A stretch of DNA of 64,000 nucleotides. Origin: Chitinophagaceae bacterium. Lineage in GTDB: Bacteria > Bacteroidota > Bacteroidia > Chitinophagales > Chitinophagaceae. Numbering within the stretch: position 1 is the stretch's first letter; each line of letters opens with the position of its first letter. Both the position numbers and the translations under genes were made by a program. The notes beneath the pieces were generated by a model, which was given only the letters and a program-made list of their open reading frames with translations, was not told where the DNA came from and did not search any database. The stretch is from positions 124,001 to 188,000 of the forward strand of contig JADKKH010000008.1 of NCBI GenBank assembly GCA_016720585.1, in the 5' to 3' direction. This document shows positions 51,533 to 60,176 of this stretch, piece by piece.

Positions 51533-52606
51533 ATGGCTTTTCGAAATTTTAAAATGGTCGGCTATGTGGTGTATGGCCGTGGTTCGTTTAATCAGCTGGA
51601 CGAAATAGTTGCCCCGCATCGTAAAGTTGGCAAACCAATGGTTTTCCTGGTAGATCATTTTTTTGATGGCAAGCCGTTGATTAATCGTATTTCTGTTCGG
51701 GGAAATGATAAAATTATTTTTGCTGATGTTACTCATGAGCCAAAAACAACTTATGTAGACAAACTGTCGCAGCAACTCAAAGATGAATTTGGAACCATAA
51801 GTGGTGTTATTGGTATTGGTGGTGGCTCTACCATGGATCTGGCAAAAGCTGTTTCGCTGATGATGAACAACCCCGGCTCTTCTGCAGATTACCAGGGCTG
51901 GGACCTGGTAAAAAATCCCGGTGTTTATAAAGCCGGTATCCCAACGCTTAGCGGCACCGGTGCTGAAGTTTCCAGGACAACGGTCTTAACCGGCCCGACA
52001 AAAAAACTGGGCATGAATTCTGACTTTACGCCCTTTGACCAGATCGTTCTCGACCCGGAACTAACCGCCGGTGCCCCTGTCAACCAGCGGTTCTACACCG
52101 GTATGGATTGTTATATTCATTGCATTGAAAGCCTGGAAGGAACTTTTCTCAATGAGTTTAGTAAAAGCTATGGCGAAAAAGCTTTACAGTTGTGCCGCGA
52201 TGTATTTGTCAATAAAGAAACCTGGGACACAGGTTGTGAGGAGAAGCTGATGATGGCTTCTTATGCCGGGGGCATGAGTATTGCTTACTCACAGGTGGGG
52301 GTGGCCCATGCGGTAAGCTACGGTCTGAGTTATTTACTCGGCACCAAACATGGTATCGGCAATTGCATTGTAATGAATCAGCTGGAGGAATACTACCCTG
52401 CCGGTGTAAAGGAATTTAAATACATGGTAGAAAAAAATAATATTGAAATCCCCGCCGGCATTTGCAAGGGACTAAGCGAAGATGATTTTGACAAAATGAT
52501 TGCGGTTTCGCTTGGGATGAAGCCGCTTTGGGAAAATGCCCTCGGGAAAGACTGGGAAAAAATAATGACAAGGGAAAAATTAAGAGCCCTGTACGATAAA
52601 TTATAA
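51533..52606 (+). CDS. kdnB: KdnB-like 3-deoxy-D-manno-octulosonate 8-oxidase
   Basis: 357 residues from the ATG at 51533 (MAFRNFKMVGYVVYGRGSFN), a group III iron-containing alcohol dehydrogenase. Features are VVGIGGGSTMDLAKAVSLM-like nucleotide motif (here GVIGIGGGSTMDLAKAVSL), IPTLSGTGAEVSRTTVLTGP, and metal ligands Asp/His in GMDCYIHC and GVAHAVSYG. From memory it closely resembles Shewanella KdnB, which oxidises Kdo at C8 before amination by KdnA. KdnA is not within the window. Its neighbour kdsB fits Kdo8N assembly. Confidence 0.83.
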   Translation: MAFRNFKMVGYVVYGRGSFNQLDEIVAPHRKVGKPMVFLVDHFFDGKPLINRISVRGNDKIIFADVTHEPKTTYVDKLSQQLKDEFGTISGVIGIGGGSTMDLAKAVSLMMNNPGSSADYQGWDLVKNPGVYKAGIPTLSGTGAEVSRTTVLTGPTKKLGMNSDFTPFDQIVLDPELTAGAPVNQRFYTGMDCYIHCIESLEGTFLNEFSKSYGEKALQLCRDVFVNKETWDTGCEEKLMMASYAGGMSIAYSQVGVAHAVSYGLSYLLGTKHGIGNCIVMNQLEEYYPAGVKEFKYMVEKNNIEIPAGICKGLSEDDFDKMIAVSLGMKPLWENALGKDWEKIMTREKLRALYDKL

Positions 52607-52632
52607 ATTTTTTTACCTTTCTTCATACAGAA

Positions 52633-52661
52633 TCAGGGTCCTTTTATCTGGCCCCTGGTTT
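52633..52661 (+). terminator. Terminator-like hairpin after kdnB
   Basis: CAGGG(T)CC and GG(C)CCCTG form a stem with a TTTTATCT loop, followed by GTTTCATTTC. The T tract is interrupted, so this is a moderate call. Confidence 0.6.
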
Positions 52662-52665
52662 CATT

Positions 52666-52699
52666 TCAAAAAAAACAGCTCCGCACAAACAGAGCTGTT
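52666..52699 (-). terminator. Terminator for the YXWGXW gene
   Basis: On the minus strand AACAGCTC, 10-nt loop, GAGCTGTT, then eight T. It lies about 25 bp after the stop codon of 52722-53018. Confidence 0.9.
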
Positions 52700-52721
52700 G
52701 AATAAAGAATTTTATTGCCGG

Positions 52722-53018
52722 TTATCTCCAATGCCCCGGAACCCAGCGATAACCACGGCGGCTGTATTTCCAGTGCCCGGGCACCCAAACAGCTCCGTGA
52801 CGTTGTGGTCTTGCCCAATAACCAGGAACAGATTCATATTGATTTCCCCGCCACCGCCACTCCGGACCAATCCATATCGCTCCCCCAAACGGGGCCTGCC
52901 CCGGAGCCCGGGTATGAACCCCAACCGGAAAACTTAACCTGACCCTTACATGCTGTGCCTGTATTGTACCGGCGCCAACAAAAAATAAAACGGCAATAAT
53001 TGATACTTTAATTTTCAT
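52722..53018 (-). CDS. Secreted YXWGXW-repeat protein
   Basis: A 98-residue protein with a signal peptide (cleaved near AQ-HV). The mature part has two to three repeats of the type VPGYWARPQRHGAVWVPGHW and RGYRWVPGHWR. These Trp/Gly-rich tandem motifs are found in many Bacteroidota and Proteobacteria secreted proteins and are of unknown function. Its start region faces the divergent corA gene. Confidence 0.85.
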   Translation of the reverse strand: MKIKVSIIAVLFFVGAGTIQAQHVRVRLSFPVGVHTRAPGQAPFGGAIWIGPEWRWRGNQYESVPGYWARPQRHGAVWVPGHWKYSRRGYRWVPGHWR

Positions 53019-53099
53019 AGTTAATTATTTTCACCAGTATGACCTGTAAAGATGGGCCTGGTTTATTTCAACTGCAATTCTTTTCCTAACTTTCCTTCT

Positions 53100-54215
53100 A
53101 TGAACCTGGAAAAACTTCGCCCCGACAAATATCTGAAGTACCTGTACCTGCCCAACCTTTTTGCTACCAAGAGGACCAAGGAGATTTTGTCGGTCAATCC
53201 GACCATTGTCCCCCATCGTGAGGAAGCCAAACAGATCGTTGTGAGTGTTTATGATTATAATGCTGAGTCGCTGGAAGAAAAAAAATTTGCTGCTATCGAC
53301 GACTGTTTTACATATAAGACAAGTGGCCGAACTACCTGGATAAATATTGACGGCCTTCGTAAAACGGATGTGGAAGCCGTCTGCACCCATTTTGATATTC
53401 ACGCGTTGGTTATTGAAGATATACTTAGTGTAAACCAGCGTCCCAAATTAGACGAAGCAGATAACAGCATTTTTTGCCTGCTCAACATGCTTTATTTTAA
53501 TGAAGAGACCTTTGCTGTGGAACAGGAGCAAATAAGTATCATTCTTTCCGCTGATGTGGTTATCAGTTTCCAGGAAGATGCCCACCGGGATGTGTTTACC
53601 ACGCTCCGGGATAAACTAAAAACAGCCAATTCCAAAATAAGACAGCGAACCGCAGATTACCTGTGTTATTCTTTACTCGACCTGATCGTTGACCATTATT
53701 TTGTAGTAATGGAAAAACTGGGCGATCGTATTGAAGAAGTAGAGGACGAGGTGACCCGGGGTAACAATTCCAGGTCTCTGGCCCATATCACACATTTGCG
53801 AAAAGAATTGATCGTCCTAAAAAGAAATTTTTCTCCGGTAAGAGAAGTGGTGAATGGTTTTTTGCGCAGCGAAAGCATATTGCTGGAAGACCGTCACACA
53901 AAATACTACAAAGACGTGTACGATCACATCATACAGGCTTCAGACCTGAGTGAGAACTACAGGGACATTATGGTAAGCTTGCAGGACCTGCATGTGAATA
54001 ATATGAATATGAAAATGAACGAGGTCATGAAAGTGATGGCTATTGTTACCTGCCTGCTGGCTCCTGCTACAGTTATTGGGGGTATCTTTGGTATGAACTT
54101 CGATTCGAATGTTAACTTCTTTCATCAGCGATGGGGTTTCTATACCGCTGTAAGTCTTATGCTTCTGATTCCATTCGGAATGCTGCTTGGGTTCAGAAAA
54201 CGGGGATGGTTCTGA
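53100..54215 (+). CDS. corA: CorA-type magnesium/cobalt channel
   Basis: A 371-residue channel from the ATG at 53100. The long N-terminal cytosolic domain with helices (FVVMEKLGDRIEEVEDEVTRG, HITHLRKELIVLKRNFSPVR) ends in two membrane helices (IVTCLLAPATVIGGIFGMNF with the diagnostic GMN signature, and YTAVSLMLLIPFGMLLGF). It forms a pentamer for Mg2+ uptake. The putative upstream ATG at 53052 gives an atypical leader. Monocistronic. Confidence 0.95.
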   Translation: MNLEKLRPDKYLKYLYLPNLFATKRTKEILSVNPTIVPHREEAKQIVVSVYDYNAESLEEKKFAAIDDCFTYKTSGRTTWINIDGLRKTDVEAVCTHFDIHALVIEDILSVNQRPKLDEADNSIFCLLNMLYFNEETFAVEQEQISIILSADVVISFQEDAHRDVFTTLRDKLKTANSKIRQRTADYLCYSLLDLIVDHYFVVMEKLGDRIEEVEDEVTRGNNSRSLAHITHLRKELIVLKRNFSPVREVVNGFLRSESILLEDRHTKYYKDVYDHIIQASDLSENYRDIMVSLQDLHVNNMNMKMNEVMKVMAIVTCLLAPATVIGGIFGMNFDSNVNFFHQRWGFYTAVSLMLLIPFGMLLGFRKRGWF

Positions 54216-54300
54216 GAAAGGACAACTATGGGTTGTTTGTTGATTCGAACTTATAAACTATGCCAAAAAAAAATGGAATTGCATAATTGAGACGACCCGG

Positions 54301-54342
54301 CTCCGAACTCTGAACTCCGAACTCCGAACTCTGAACTCTGAA
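54301..54342. repeat. Heptanucleotide tandem repeat (CTCYGAA)6
   Basis: Six units of CTCCGAA or CTCTGAA in perfect 7-bp phase run from 54301 to 54342, directly abutting the DUF2480 stop codon. A looser copy (CCGGCTCCGAA) leads in at 54297. Only the Y position varies. Confidence 0.95.
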
Positions 54343-54855
54343 TTATAGCCTTTTCTTATAAACCGGAACCGTACTGCAGGGTTCTCCATACATGATGCTT
54401 TGGGCAACCGGCCGCAGTAGTTTTGTAATTTCCATATAGGCATAATCAGCAATGGGTGTGTCCCCGCACCCCTTTATTACCACTTTCGCACCGGCAAATT
54501 CATTTATATCTATCGCAGAAAGAGCTTTCAGGAAAAGTATTTTATGCATTTCTTTTTCGTCCCCCATTACCACTTCTTTTGCTAGGGGTTGGAGGTAAGT
54601 AGCAACAAGCATCCATCCCCAAACGGGAATGATAGCGTCTGCGGTACAGGTAACCGCCACGTTTTTATCCTGGTATTTTGACCAGTCAAGATTTTTTAAG
54701 GCCTCCCTGAAATCCCGTTCTTTTAATATCATGTTCATGTATAAATGGTCCTTCATATCAAACACCACTATTTCTTCTTTCGGATACCAGGTTTCCAGGT
54801 CAAGGGTGATCAACCCGCTCTCAGCAACTTTATTTACAAAAGGTTCGCTCATCAT
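54343..54855 (-). CDS. DUF2480-family protein
   Basis: A 170-residue cytosolic protein (start may be the second Met, 54852). It matches the Bacteroidota-specific DUF2480 family: ESGLITLDLETWYPKEEIV, FDMKDHLYMNMILKERDFR and AVTCTADAIIPVWGWMLVA, with a Cys in VIKGCGDTPIADYAYMEI. Function unknown. The tandem heptamer repeat begins right after its stop codon. It is divergent from nothing; a foldase gene ends upstream at 54992. Confidence 0.9.
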   Translation of the reverse strand: MMSEPFVNKVAESGLITLDLETWYPKEEIVVFDMKDHLYMNMILKERDFREALKNLDWSKYQDKNVAVTCTADAIIPVWGWMLVATYLQPLAKEVVMGDEKEMHKILFLKALSAIDINEFAGAKVVIKGCGDTPIADYAYMEITKLLRPVAQSIMYGEPCSTVPVYKKRL

Positions 54856-54922
54856 TATGTTTAACCGTACTGTAAAACTAACTATTTACTTTATGGGAAT
54901 GTTTGCGATTACAGGAAAACAA

Positions 54923-54958
54923 AATCCCGCCCCTTACATTATTGTTGGGGGCGGGATT
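54923..54958 (-). terminator. Terminator after the PpiD-like gene
   Basis: On the minus strand AATCCCGCCCC, a 14-nt loop, GGGGCGGGATT, followed by TTGTTTT. The 11-bp stem is perfect. Confidence 0.85.
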
Positions 54959-54991
54959 GAAATTATTTTAGGCCTTATAATACTCTTTTTT

Positions 54992-57169
54992 TTAAAACTT
55001 AGAGGCCCTGTTGTCTTTTATTGTGGCTGCACCCTTTAGTGCGTTTACCGGATATACCGGGCTTTGGGGATTTTCAGTATACTGTTTTGTCTGATCGTAA
55101 AAACCTTTCCGCTGATCTGCAACGTTTGCCCCGGCAATAGGTGTTGAGGAAACACTCTCCACCCGGATTACATAAACACCGTTGATGCCCTCCAGGATCT
55201 CCGGAACAACCTTGCCTTTGTTGGCAGGATTAAATGCGGCGCCATTAACCCGGGGTTCATAACCCAATGAAGTAACACTGCCCTTTCCATTTATTCGTAA
55301 GCTGTCAATGGTTTCAATGGTTTTGTTTCCCCAGGCGGCTGCAACCGCTTCCAGCGTGATAACCTTGCCGGCTTTTTGCTTTAATAATTCTGCTTTTTTC
55401 TTGTTTCGTAAAACGGGTTCTGCAGAAGGTCTTGCTTTGTTTACAGATACAGTTCCTTCGCTGAATGTTTCAGTTACAATAGCCACAACATAGTTGTTAT
55501 CTATACGCTCTGGTTTCAATACTTCGCCCCGCTTGGCTGCATAAATGTTTTTTACAAATGATCTTGAAACGCCCACACCCCGCACTTCAGCACTGTTTGG
55601 TATAATGTCCGCTGCAATTCCTTTTAAAAGACCCTTTGGCTTCAATGTTTTTTCAAACACCTCATTAAATGATTTTTCATCGCGGCTGTCACCGGCAAAT
55701 TGGTTTGCCAGGTTGCTGGCATTGTTATCTGTTTCTGAACTTGCAGTAATTTCTTTGGGCAGGTACGCGATCTTGTATGCCGGCCCGCTTCCCTTTTGAG
55801 AAAGAATTTCCATATAGTGGTAGCCAAATTCGGTTTTAACGATTCCCTTGGTTCCAACAGGATTCAAAAACATAAAATCGTTGAAAGGCGCTACCATGTT
55901 TCCTGATGGTACATTATCATACACACCGCCTTTGTCTTTGCTTCCCTCGTCTTCAGAAAGTTTGACGCAAAGGGTGTCAAAATTAGAACCGTTTTGAATA
56001 GCCGTCTGTATACTGTCTATTAATTTCTTTGCCGACGCCGTATCTCTTGTCGGATACATTTGTCCGCTTTGAGGATCCCGTTGCATCGTAGCCACCAGGA
56101 TGTGCCGGACTTTTACAGTGTCGGGCATTTGTTTTACACCTTCCAGTTTTGCCAGCATATAACTTCCACCATCTAAGTAAGGACCATAAATACTGCCTAC
56201 GGGTATTTTGAATATGGAATCTTTGGCGCTGATCTGGATTGTTTTCCCGTTGATATAACCGTCATAATAATTGTTCACTCCTTCGCTTGCCAAAAACTGT
56301 TGAAGGTTTTGAGTGGTGTCAAATGTTGTTTTAATGGCAAGGGCTTTATTCCGGGCATCAATACTATCTGCTGCTGATGGAGACGCGCTGAATGTTACAT
56401 AATTAATGGTGCGGCTTTCCTCCTGTTTGTAGTCTTCTTTGTGCTTGCTGATATAGTCCGCTATTTCCTTGTCCTCTATTTTAATGGTACTGTCTGCTAT
56501 GCTGGTGTACACTTCTTTTACAACTGATATTTTTGCCATTTGGCTATTATCACTGTTTAATTTTTCAGCATACCAGCGTGGCAAATTCGTGCTATTGGCA
56601 AGGAGCGACACATATTTTTTTTCCTTCCGCTGCAACTCCAGCTGGTAGATGTAATTATTAAAGTTATCTTTTTGTGCCTGCTCTTCGGGAGTTTTTGCTT
56701 TTTTCTTCAGCATCTGATCAATCGCTGTCTTCGCTGCAATAGCATTGAACTGTCCGGTTTTTTCATCGGTAAACTGTTTCTTCAAATCGTCCGGCGCACC
56801 GGGGCCATATAAAATATCTCCAAGTTCTTTTTTGCCAATATCGATACCCAGTTTATCAAATTCATCTGTCAACAACAACCGGTTAATCTCCTGGTTCCAG
56901 GTTTGGTCGATCGCCTGTTGTCTTAATGCACCACCGGACGGATAACCCTGCTGCTTCATACTTTCCTCTGTCTGATCTACCTTCTTGCTGAAGTCTTCAA
57001 ATATTATTTTATTTCCGTTCACACGACCAACTGTGCCGCCGCTTCCACCAAAAGCATTTCTGCCCTTACCGGAAAAATAATCGGTTAAAATAAATCCAAT
57101 CAGCGCTAATGCAATCAGTACCACAGAGACTTTAGCCCCTCTTTCCCTGATAGTTTGAATAATAGACAT
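54992..57169 (-). CDS. PpiD/SurA-like peptidyl-prolyl isomerase
   Basis: A 725-residue protein that helps fold envelope proteins. Residues 15-33 are a membrane anchor (VSVVLIALALIGFILTDYF). The N-terminal SurA-like region (NGNKIIFEDFSKKVDQTEES) is followed by a PPIC parvulin domain around residues 350-460: VRHILVATMQRDPQSG, FDTLCVKLSEDEGSK with GGVYDNVPSG and VGTKGIVKTEFGYHYMEI. The C-terminal region is similar to a second, degenerate parvulin domain. Length fits PpiD in Bacteroidota. Confidence 0.92.
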   Translation of the reverse strand: MSIIQTIRERGAKVSVVLIALALIGFILTDYFSGKGRNAFGGSGGTVGRVNGNKIIFEDFSKKVDQTEESMKQQGYPSGGALRQQAIDQTWNQEINRLLLTDEFDKLGIDIGKKELGDILYGPGAPDDLKKQFTDEKTGQFNAIAAKTAIDQMLKKKAKTPEEQAQKDNFNNYIYQLELQRKEKKYVSLLANSTNLPRWYAEKLNSDNSQMAKISVVKEVYTSIADSTIKIEDKEIADYISKHKEDYKQEESRTINYVTFSASPSAADSIDARNKALAIKTTFDTTQNLQQFLASEGVNNYYDGYINGKTIQISAKDSIFKIPVGSIYGPYLDGGSYMLAKLEGVKQMPDTVKVRHILVATMQRDPQSGQMYPTRDTASAKKLIDSIQTAIQNGSNFDTLCVKLSEDEGSKDKGGVYDNVPSGNMVAPFNDFMFLNPVGTKGIVKTEFGYHYMEILSQKGSGPAYKIAYLPKEITASSETDNNASNLANQFAGDSRDEKSFNEVFEKTLKPKGLLKGIAADIIPNSAEVRGVGVSRSFVKNIYAAKRGEVLKPERIDNNYVVAIVTETFSEGTVSVNKARPSAEPVLRNKKKAELLKQKAGKVITLEAVAAAWGNKTIETIDSLRINGKGSVTSLGYEPRVNGAAFNPANKGKVVPEILEGINGVYVIRVESVSSTPIAGANVADQRKGFYDQTKQYTENPQSPVYPVNALKGAATIKDNRASKF

Positions 57170-57286
57170 AGTGTACCTCGTTTAAAAAGGATGGCAAAAA
57201 TAGGGGAAAAACTGTGGAAAATCTCCTCCCGATACCCGTTTTTAAAGGGTTTTGCTGGTATTATAAGCCGTTTTAACCGATTGGCC

Positions 57287-59455
57287 CTATTTCTTTTTAG
57301 GGTGAACCAGTTTCATCTCCTTCACCAGGTGGCTGGCGCCGGCAAATTTGTCCACCACAAAGAGAACATACCGGATGTCTACCATGATATTCCGGCAAAT
57401 TGAAGGGTCGTAGTTTATATCGCTCATGGTTCCTTCCCACACCCGGTCAAAATTGAGCCCGACAAGATTTCCATAAGCATCCAGGGCAGGGCTGCCCGAG
57501 TTCCCCCCGGTTGTATGGTTCATAGCAATAAAACAAACCGGCATTTTTCCACCAGAGCCATATGGACCATAGTCCTTGCTCTTATAAAGTGTTCTTATTT
57601 TCTCAGGCACATCAAACTCATAGTCTCCCGGCTTGTATTTATCGAGCACGCCATCCAGGTAGGTATAATGATCATATTTCACAGCATCCCTGGGGTTGTA
57701 TCCTTTCACTTTCCCATAGGTTACCCTCAGGGTGCTATTAGCATCCGGGTAAAACGTTTTTTCTTTAAACACATCCATTTGCGCCTGCATGTAAGAACGG
57801 TTCAGCTTATTTATACGACCCTGTATTTCGTTGAGCTTTTTGCTAACCTGTTCTGAATAGGTGTTGATAAGATCCGCATATAACAGCACTACCGGGTCTT
57901 TTTTTGCAAATTCCAACACATCGCCCATTGGCTGGTCAAGTAACACCAGGGTTTTCCTGGCATCCTTAAGAATGGTTTCTTTATATAAATCAACAGCCGC
58001 TTTTTCCAGGTTGTTTCCATTTTCTTTTACCCAATTCCTGAATTCCGGTGACTGGTATTTGCTTTCCTGATCATTCATATACATTTCCATCAAGACAACA
58101 AATAGTCGCTGGTCAACTTCTGCATTATATTCATCAAACAATCCCGCCAGTCTGTTTTTAACCTCTTTAAGTCGTTGTTTATACCCGTTTTCACCATCTT
58201 TTTCGTAGGCTGCTTTTAATGAATTGATCGCATTGGCAATACTAAACAGCTCGATCTTGCTCACAATTTCCAGGTAATAATCCCTGGCAAAACCATAAGG
58301 TTGTATTTCGGCATACGCCTTTTCCAGGTCGCTTAATAATGACCCATAGGTCGCTTTCCATTGTGTGTTGTTATTTACTCTTTTTTGAAATTCATTTTCA
58401 TAGCTTTTCTTTTTTTCGACAGCGTTGGTGCTGGTTAATCCCAACACTTCCCCCTGCCATTTCTTATAAGCATTTTGAATACCGGCATATTTAGCCGCAT
58501 ACTGAATTTTTATTTGCTCATCTTTTCGCATATAGCCGTCAATCACCGCCAGCGCTTTTTCGCGGATACCAATTTTTGCCGGATCGTTTATCTTCATGAT
58601 TTGCTCCACTGCAGCCGACTGTAAATATTGTGTGGTTCTTCCGGGAAACCCGAACACCATAGTGAAATCACCTTCTGCAACTCCGTCTAAAGAAATAGAA
58701 AGTGATTTTTTGGGTGTATAAGGAATGTTGTCTGTTGAATATTCGGCCGGTTTATTATTCTTATTGGCATAAATGCGGAACATCGAAAAATCGCCGGTGT
58801 GGCGGGGCCACATCCAGTTATCGGTATCTTTTCCGAAGTTGCCGATAGATGAAGGCGGAGCACCCACAAGCCTTATATCTCTATATGTCTCGGTGATAAA
58901 AAGATAATATTGGTTGCCCTCAAAAAAGCCACGGACAAAACCATCCTGGTAGCTTTCTTTTTTAGAGTTTCTTTTTATTTCAGCGCTGTTTTTATCAACA
59001 AGGGACTGTCTTTCGTTTTCAGGCATTTCCGAAGTAACGCCGTTTAATACCTGTTTACTTATATCTTCTATTCGTATAATAAAGGTTACAAACATTCCCG
59101 GATTGGGGATCTCTTCACTATAATTACCTGCCCAGAAACCATCCCGGATATAATTATGATCAAGGGTGGAGTGGTTTTGAATGGCATCAAAGCCGCAGTG
59201 GTGGTTGGTTAATATTAATCCTTTGGAAGAAATAACCTCCCCGGTACAACCACCATTAAAACTTACTATTGCATCTTTCAGGCTTCCTGAATTAATACTA
59301 TAAATATCATTGGCACTCATTTTCATGCCCAGGCTCTTCATTTGTTTTTCATTCAGTTTCCCCAGTAGCAAGGGTAACCACATACCCTCATCTGCTTTTA
59401 CCAGCGAAACGATAGATAAACAAAACGCAACCAGGAGGTGTTTAAGATATCTCAT
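57287..59455 (-). CDS. S46-family dipeptidyl peptidase (DPP7/DPP11 type)
   Basis: 722 residues from the ATG at 59455; the open frame extends 23 residues upstream into the repeat region. A signal peptide (MRYLKHLLVAFCLSIVSLVKA) leads to a two-lobed trypsin-like enzyme: His in LILTNHHCGF, Asp in NMWPRHTGDFSMFR region, and Ser in TTGGNSGSPALDAYGNLVGL. These periplasmic enzymes remove dipeptides from N-termini in asaccharolytic or proteolytic Bacteroidota. The S1 position residue that separates DPP7 from DPP11 is not readable with certainty. Confidence 0.93.
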   Translation of the reverse strand: MRYLKHLLVAFCLSIVSLVKADEGMWLPLLLGKLNEKQMKSLGMKMSANDIYSINSGSLKDAIVSFNGGCTGEVISSKGLILTNHHCGFDAIQNHSTLDHNYIRDGFWAGNYSEEIPNPGMFVTFIIRIEDISKQVLNGVTSEMPENERQSLVDKNSAEIKRNSKKESYQDGFVRGFFEGNQYYLFITETYRDIRLVGAPPSSIGNFGKDTDNWMWPRHTGDFSMFRIYANKNNKPAEYSTDNIPYTPKKSLSISLDGVAEGDFTMVFGFPGRTTQYLQSAAVEQIMKINDPAKIGIREKALAVIDGYMRKDEQIKIQYAAKYAGIQNAYKKWQGEVLGLTSTNAVEKKKSYENEFQKRVNNNTQWKATYGSLLSDLEKAYAEIQPYGFARDYYLEIVSKIELFSIANAINSLKAAYEKDGENGYKQRLKEVKNRLAGLFDEYNAEVDQRLFVVLMEMYMNDQESKYQSPEFRNWVKENGNNLEKAAVDLYKETILKDARKTLVLLDQPMGDVLEFAKKDPVVLLYADLINTYSEQVSKKLNEIQGRINKLNRSYMQAQMDVFKEKTFYPDANSTLRVTYGKVKGYNPRDAVKYDHYTYLDGVLDKYKPGDYEFDVPEKIRTLYKSKDYGPYGSGGKMPVCFIAMNHTTGGNSGSPALDAYGNLVGLNFDRVWEGTMSDINYDPSICRNIMVDIRYVLFVVDKFAGASHLVKEMKLVHPKKK

Positions 59456-60176
59456 ATAGTAAATTTTTAAGGCTTTAAAATTAGGACTTTCTGTTTGATA
59501 ACTTTTTCCATTTATTAAATACAACTACAACCACAGACTACACGGATTAACACAGACTATTACACGTTTTCCTCGAAATCACACCAATTTACACGAAAAG
59601 AGATTTGTATTCATTCGTGTGGTTTTATGTTATTTGGTGGCTATAAAAAAATATGTGTATTCTGTGGTAACAAATCCCTGGAATTCATTCATATTTATAC
59701 GTTTCTTACTTCTTTTTCTCCACCATAATATGTGAACACAGAAAAAATAATGTGGATATCCTGATGTGAAACGTGAATATGAAACAGGATGATTGGAAAC
59801 AAAAATGGGGGTTATTATAAAATAAAAGAATAAGATTACTTAGAAACCAATTATCCTACCCTTATTCACAGATAATTTTTTTTAATACAAAAAAAAGTTA
59901 TCCCTTAACCGGATTACACAATTATGTGGATAGAATAGCTGAAACCCGGTAGAATCAATAGATAACTATGTGGATTACGGGGTCGTTAATGTTAATTAAG
60001 TTAAATTGGTAATTTTGTAAAATATCTTTTCCACCAATTCACAGCTGTAATAATAATAAACTCTTTTTTATAAAAATATATTATTACTATTATTGTATTA
60101 ATACACCGGGTTTGAAAATTTCTTTTGTAAAGTTGTTGGACTTGTTGCAATATTGCTCAATCGAAAAAGATTTGCG
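59456..60176. other. 721-bp gene-free, AT-rich region with DnaA-box-like motifs
   Basis: No ORF of note. From left to right it holds a nested CACAGA/CACGAA repeat (59530-59668), TGTGGATAT (59751), TTATTCACA (59862), TGTGGATAG (59925), TGTGGATTA (59969) and a long A+T run (60048-60103) with TAATAATAATAA and TATTATTACTATTATTG. The layout (clustered DnaA-box-like sites followed by a very AT-rich stretch) recalls a replication origin. nadA and a divergent-oriented peptidase flank it. Confidence 0.5.
59530..59668. repeat. Nested dispersed inverted repeat
   Basis: Outer pair ACCACAGA (59530-59537) and TCTGTGGT (59661-59668). Inside, CACCAATTTACACGAAAAG faces CATTCGTGTGGTTTTATG and TTTGGTGG. Two kinds of arm words (CACAGA outside, CACGAA inside) are nested in one element. 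Confidence 0.7.

Noticed and set aside
54301..54342. CRISPR or protein-coding repeat
   Set aside because: Units are only 7 bp and contiguous. The minus-strand frame over it (SEFRVRSSEFRVRS) is an artefact of the repeat.
54858..55039. Possible tiny membrane protein on the plus strand, divergent from DUF2480
   Set aside because: The frame runs through the terminator hairpin of the foldase gene and overlaps its end. The hydrophobic look comes from AT-rich sequence.
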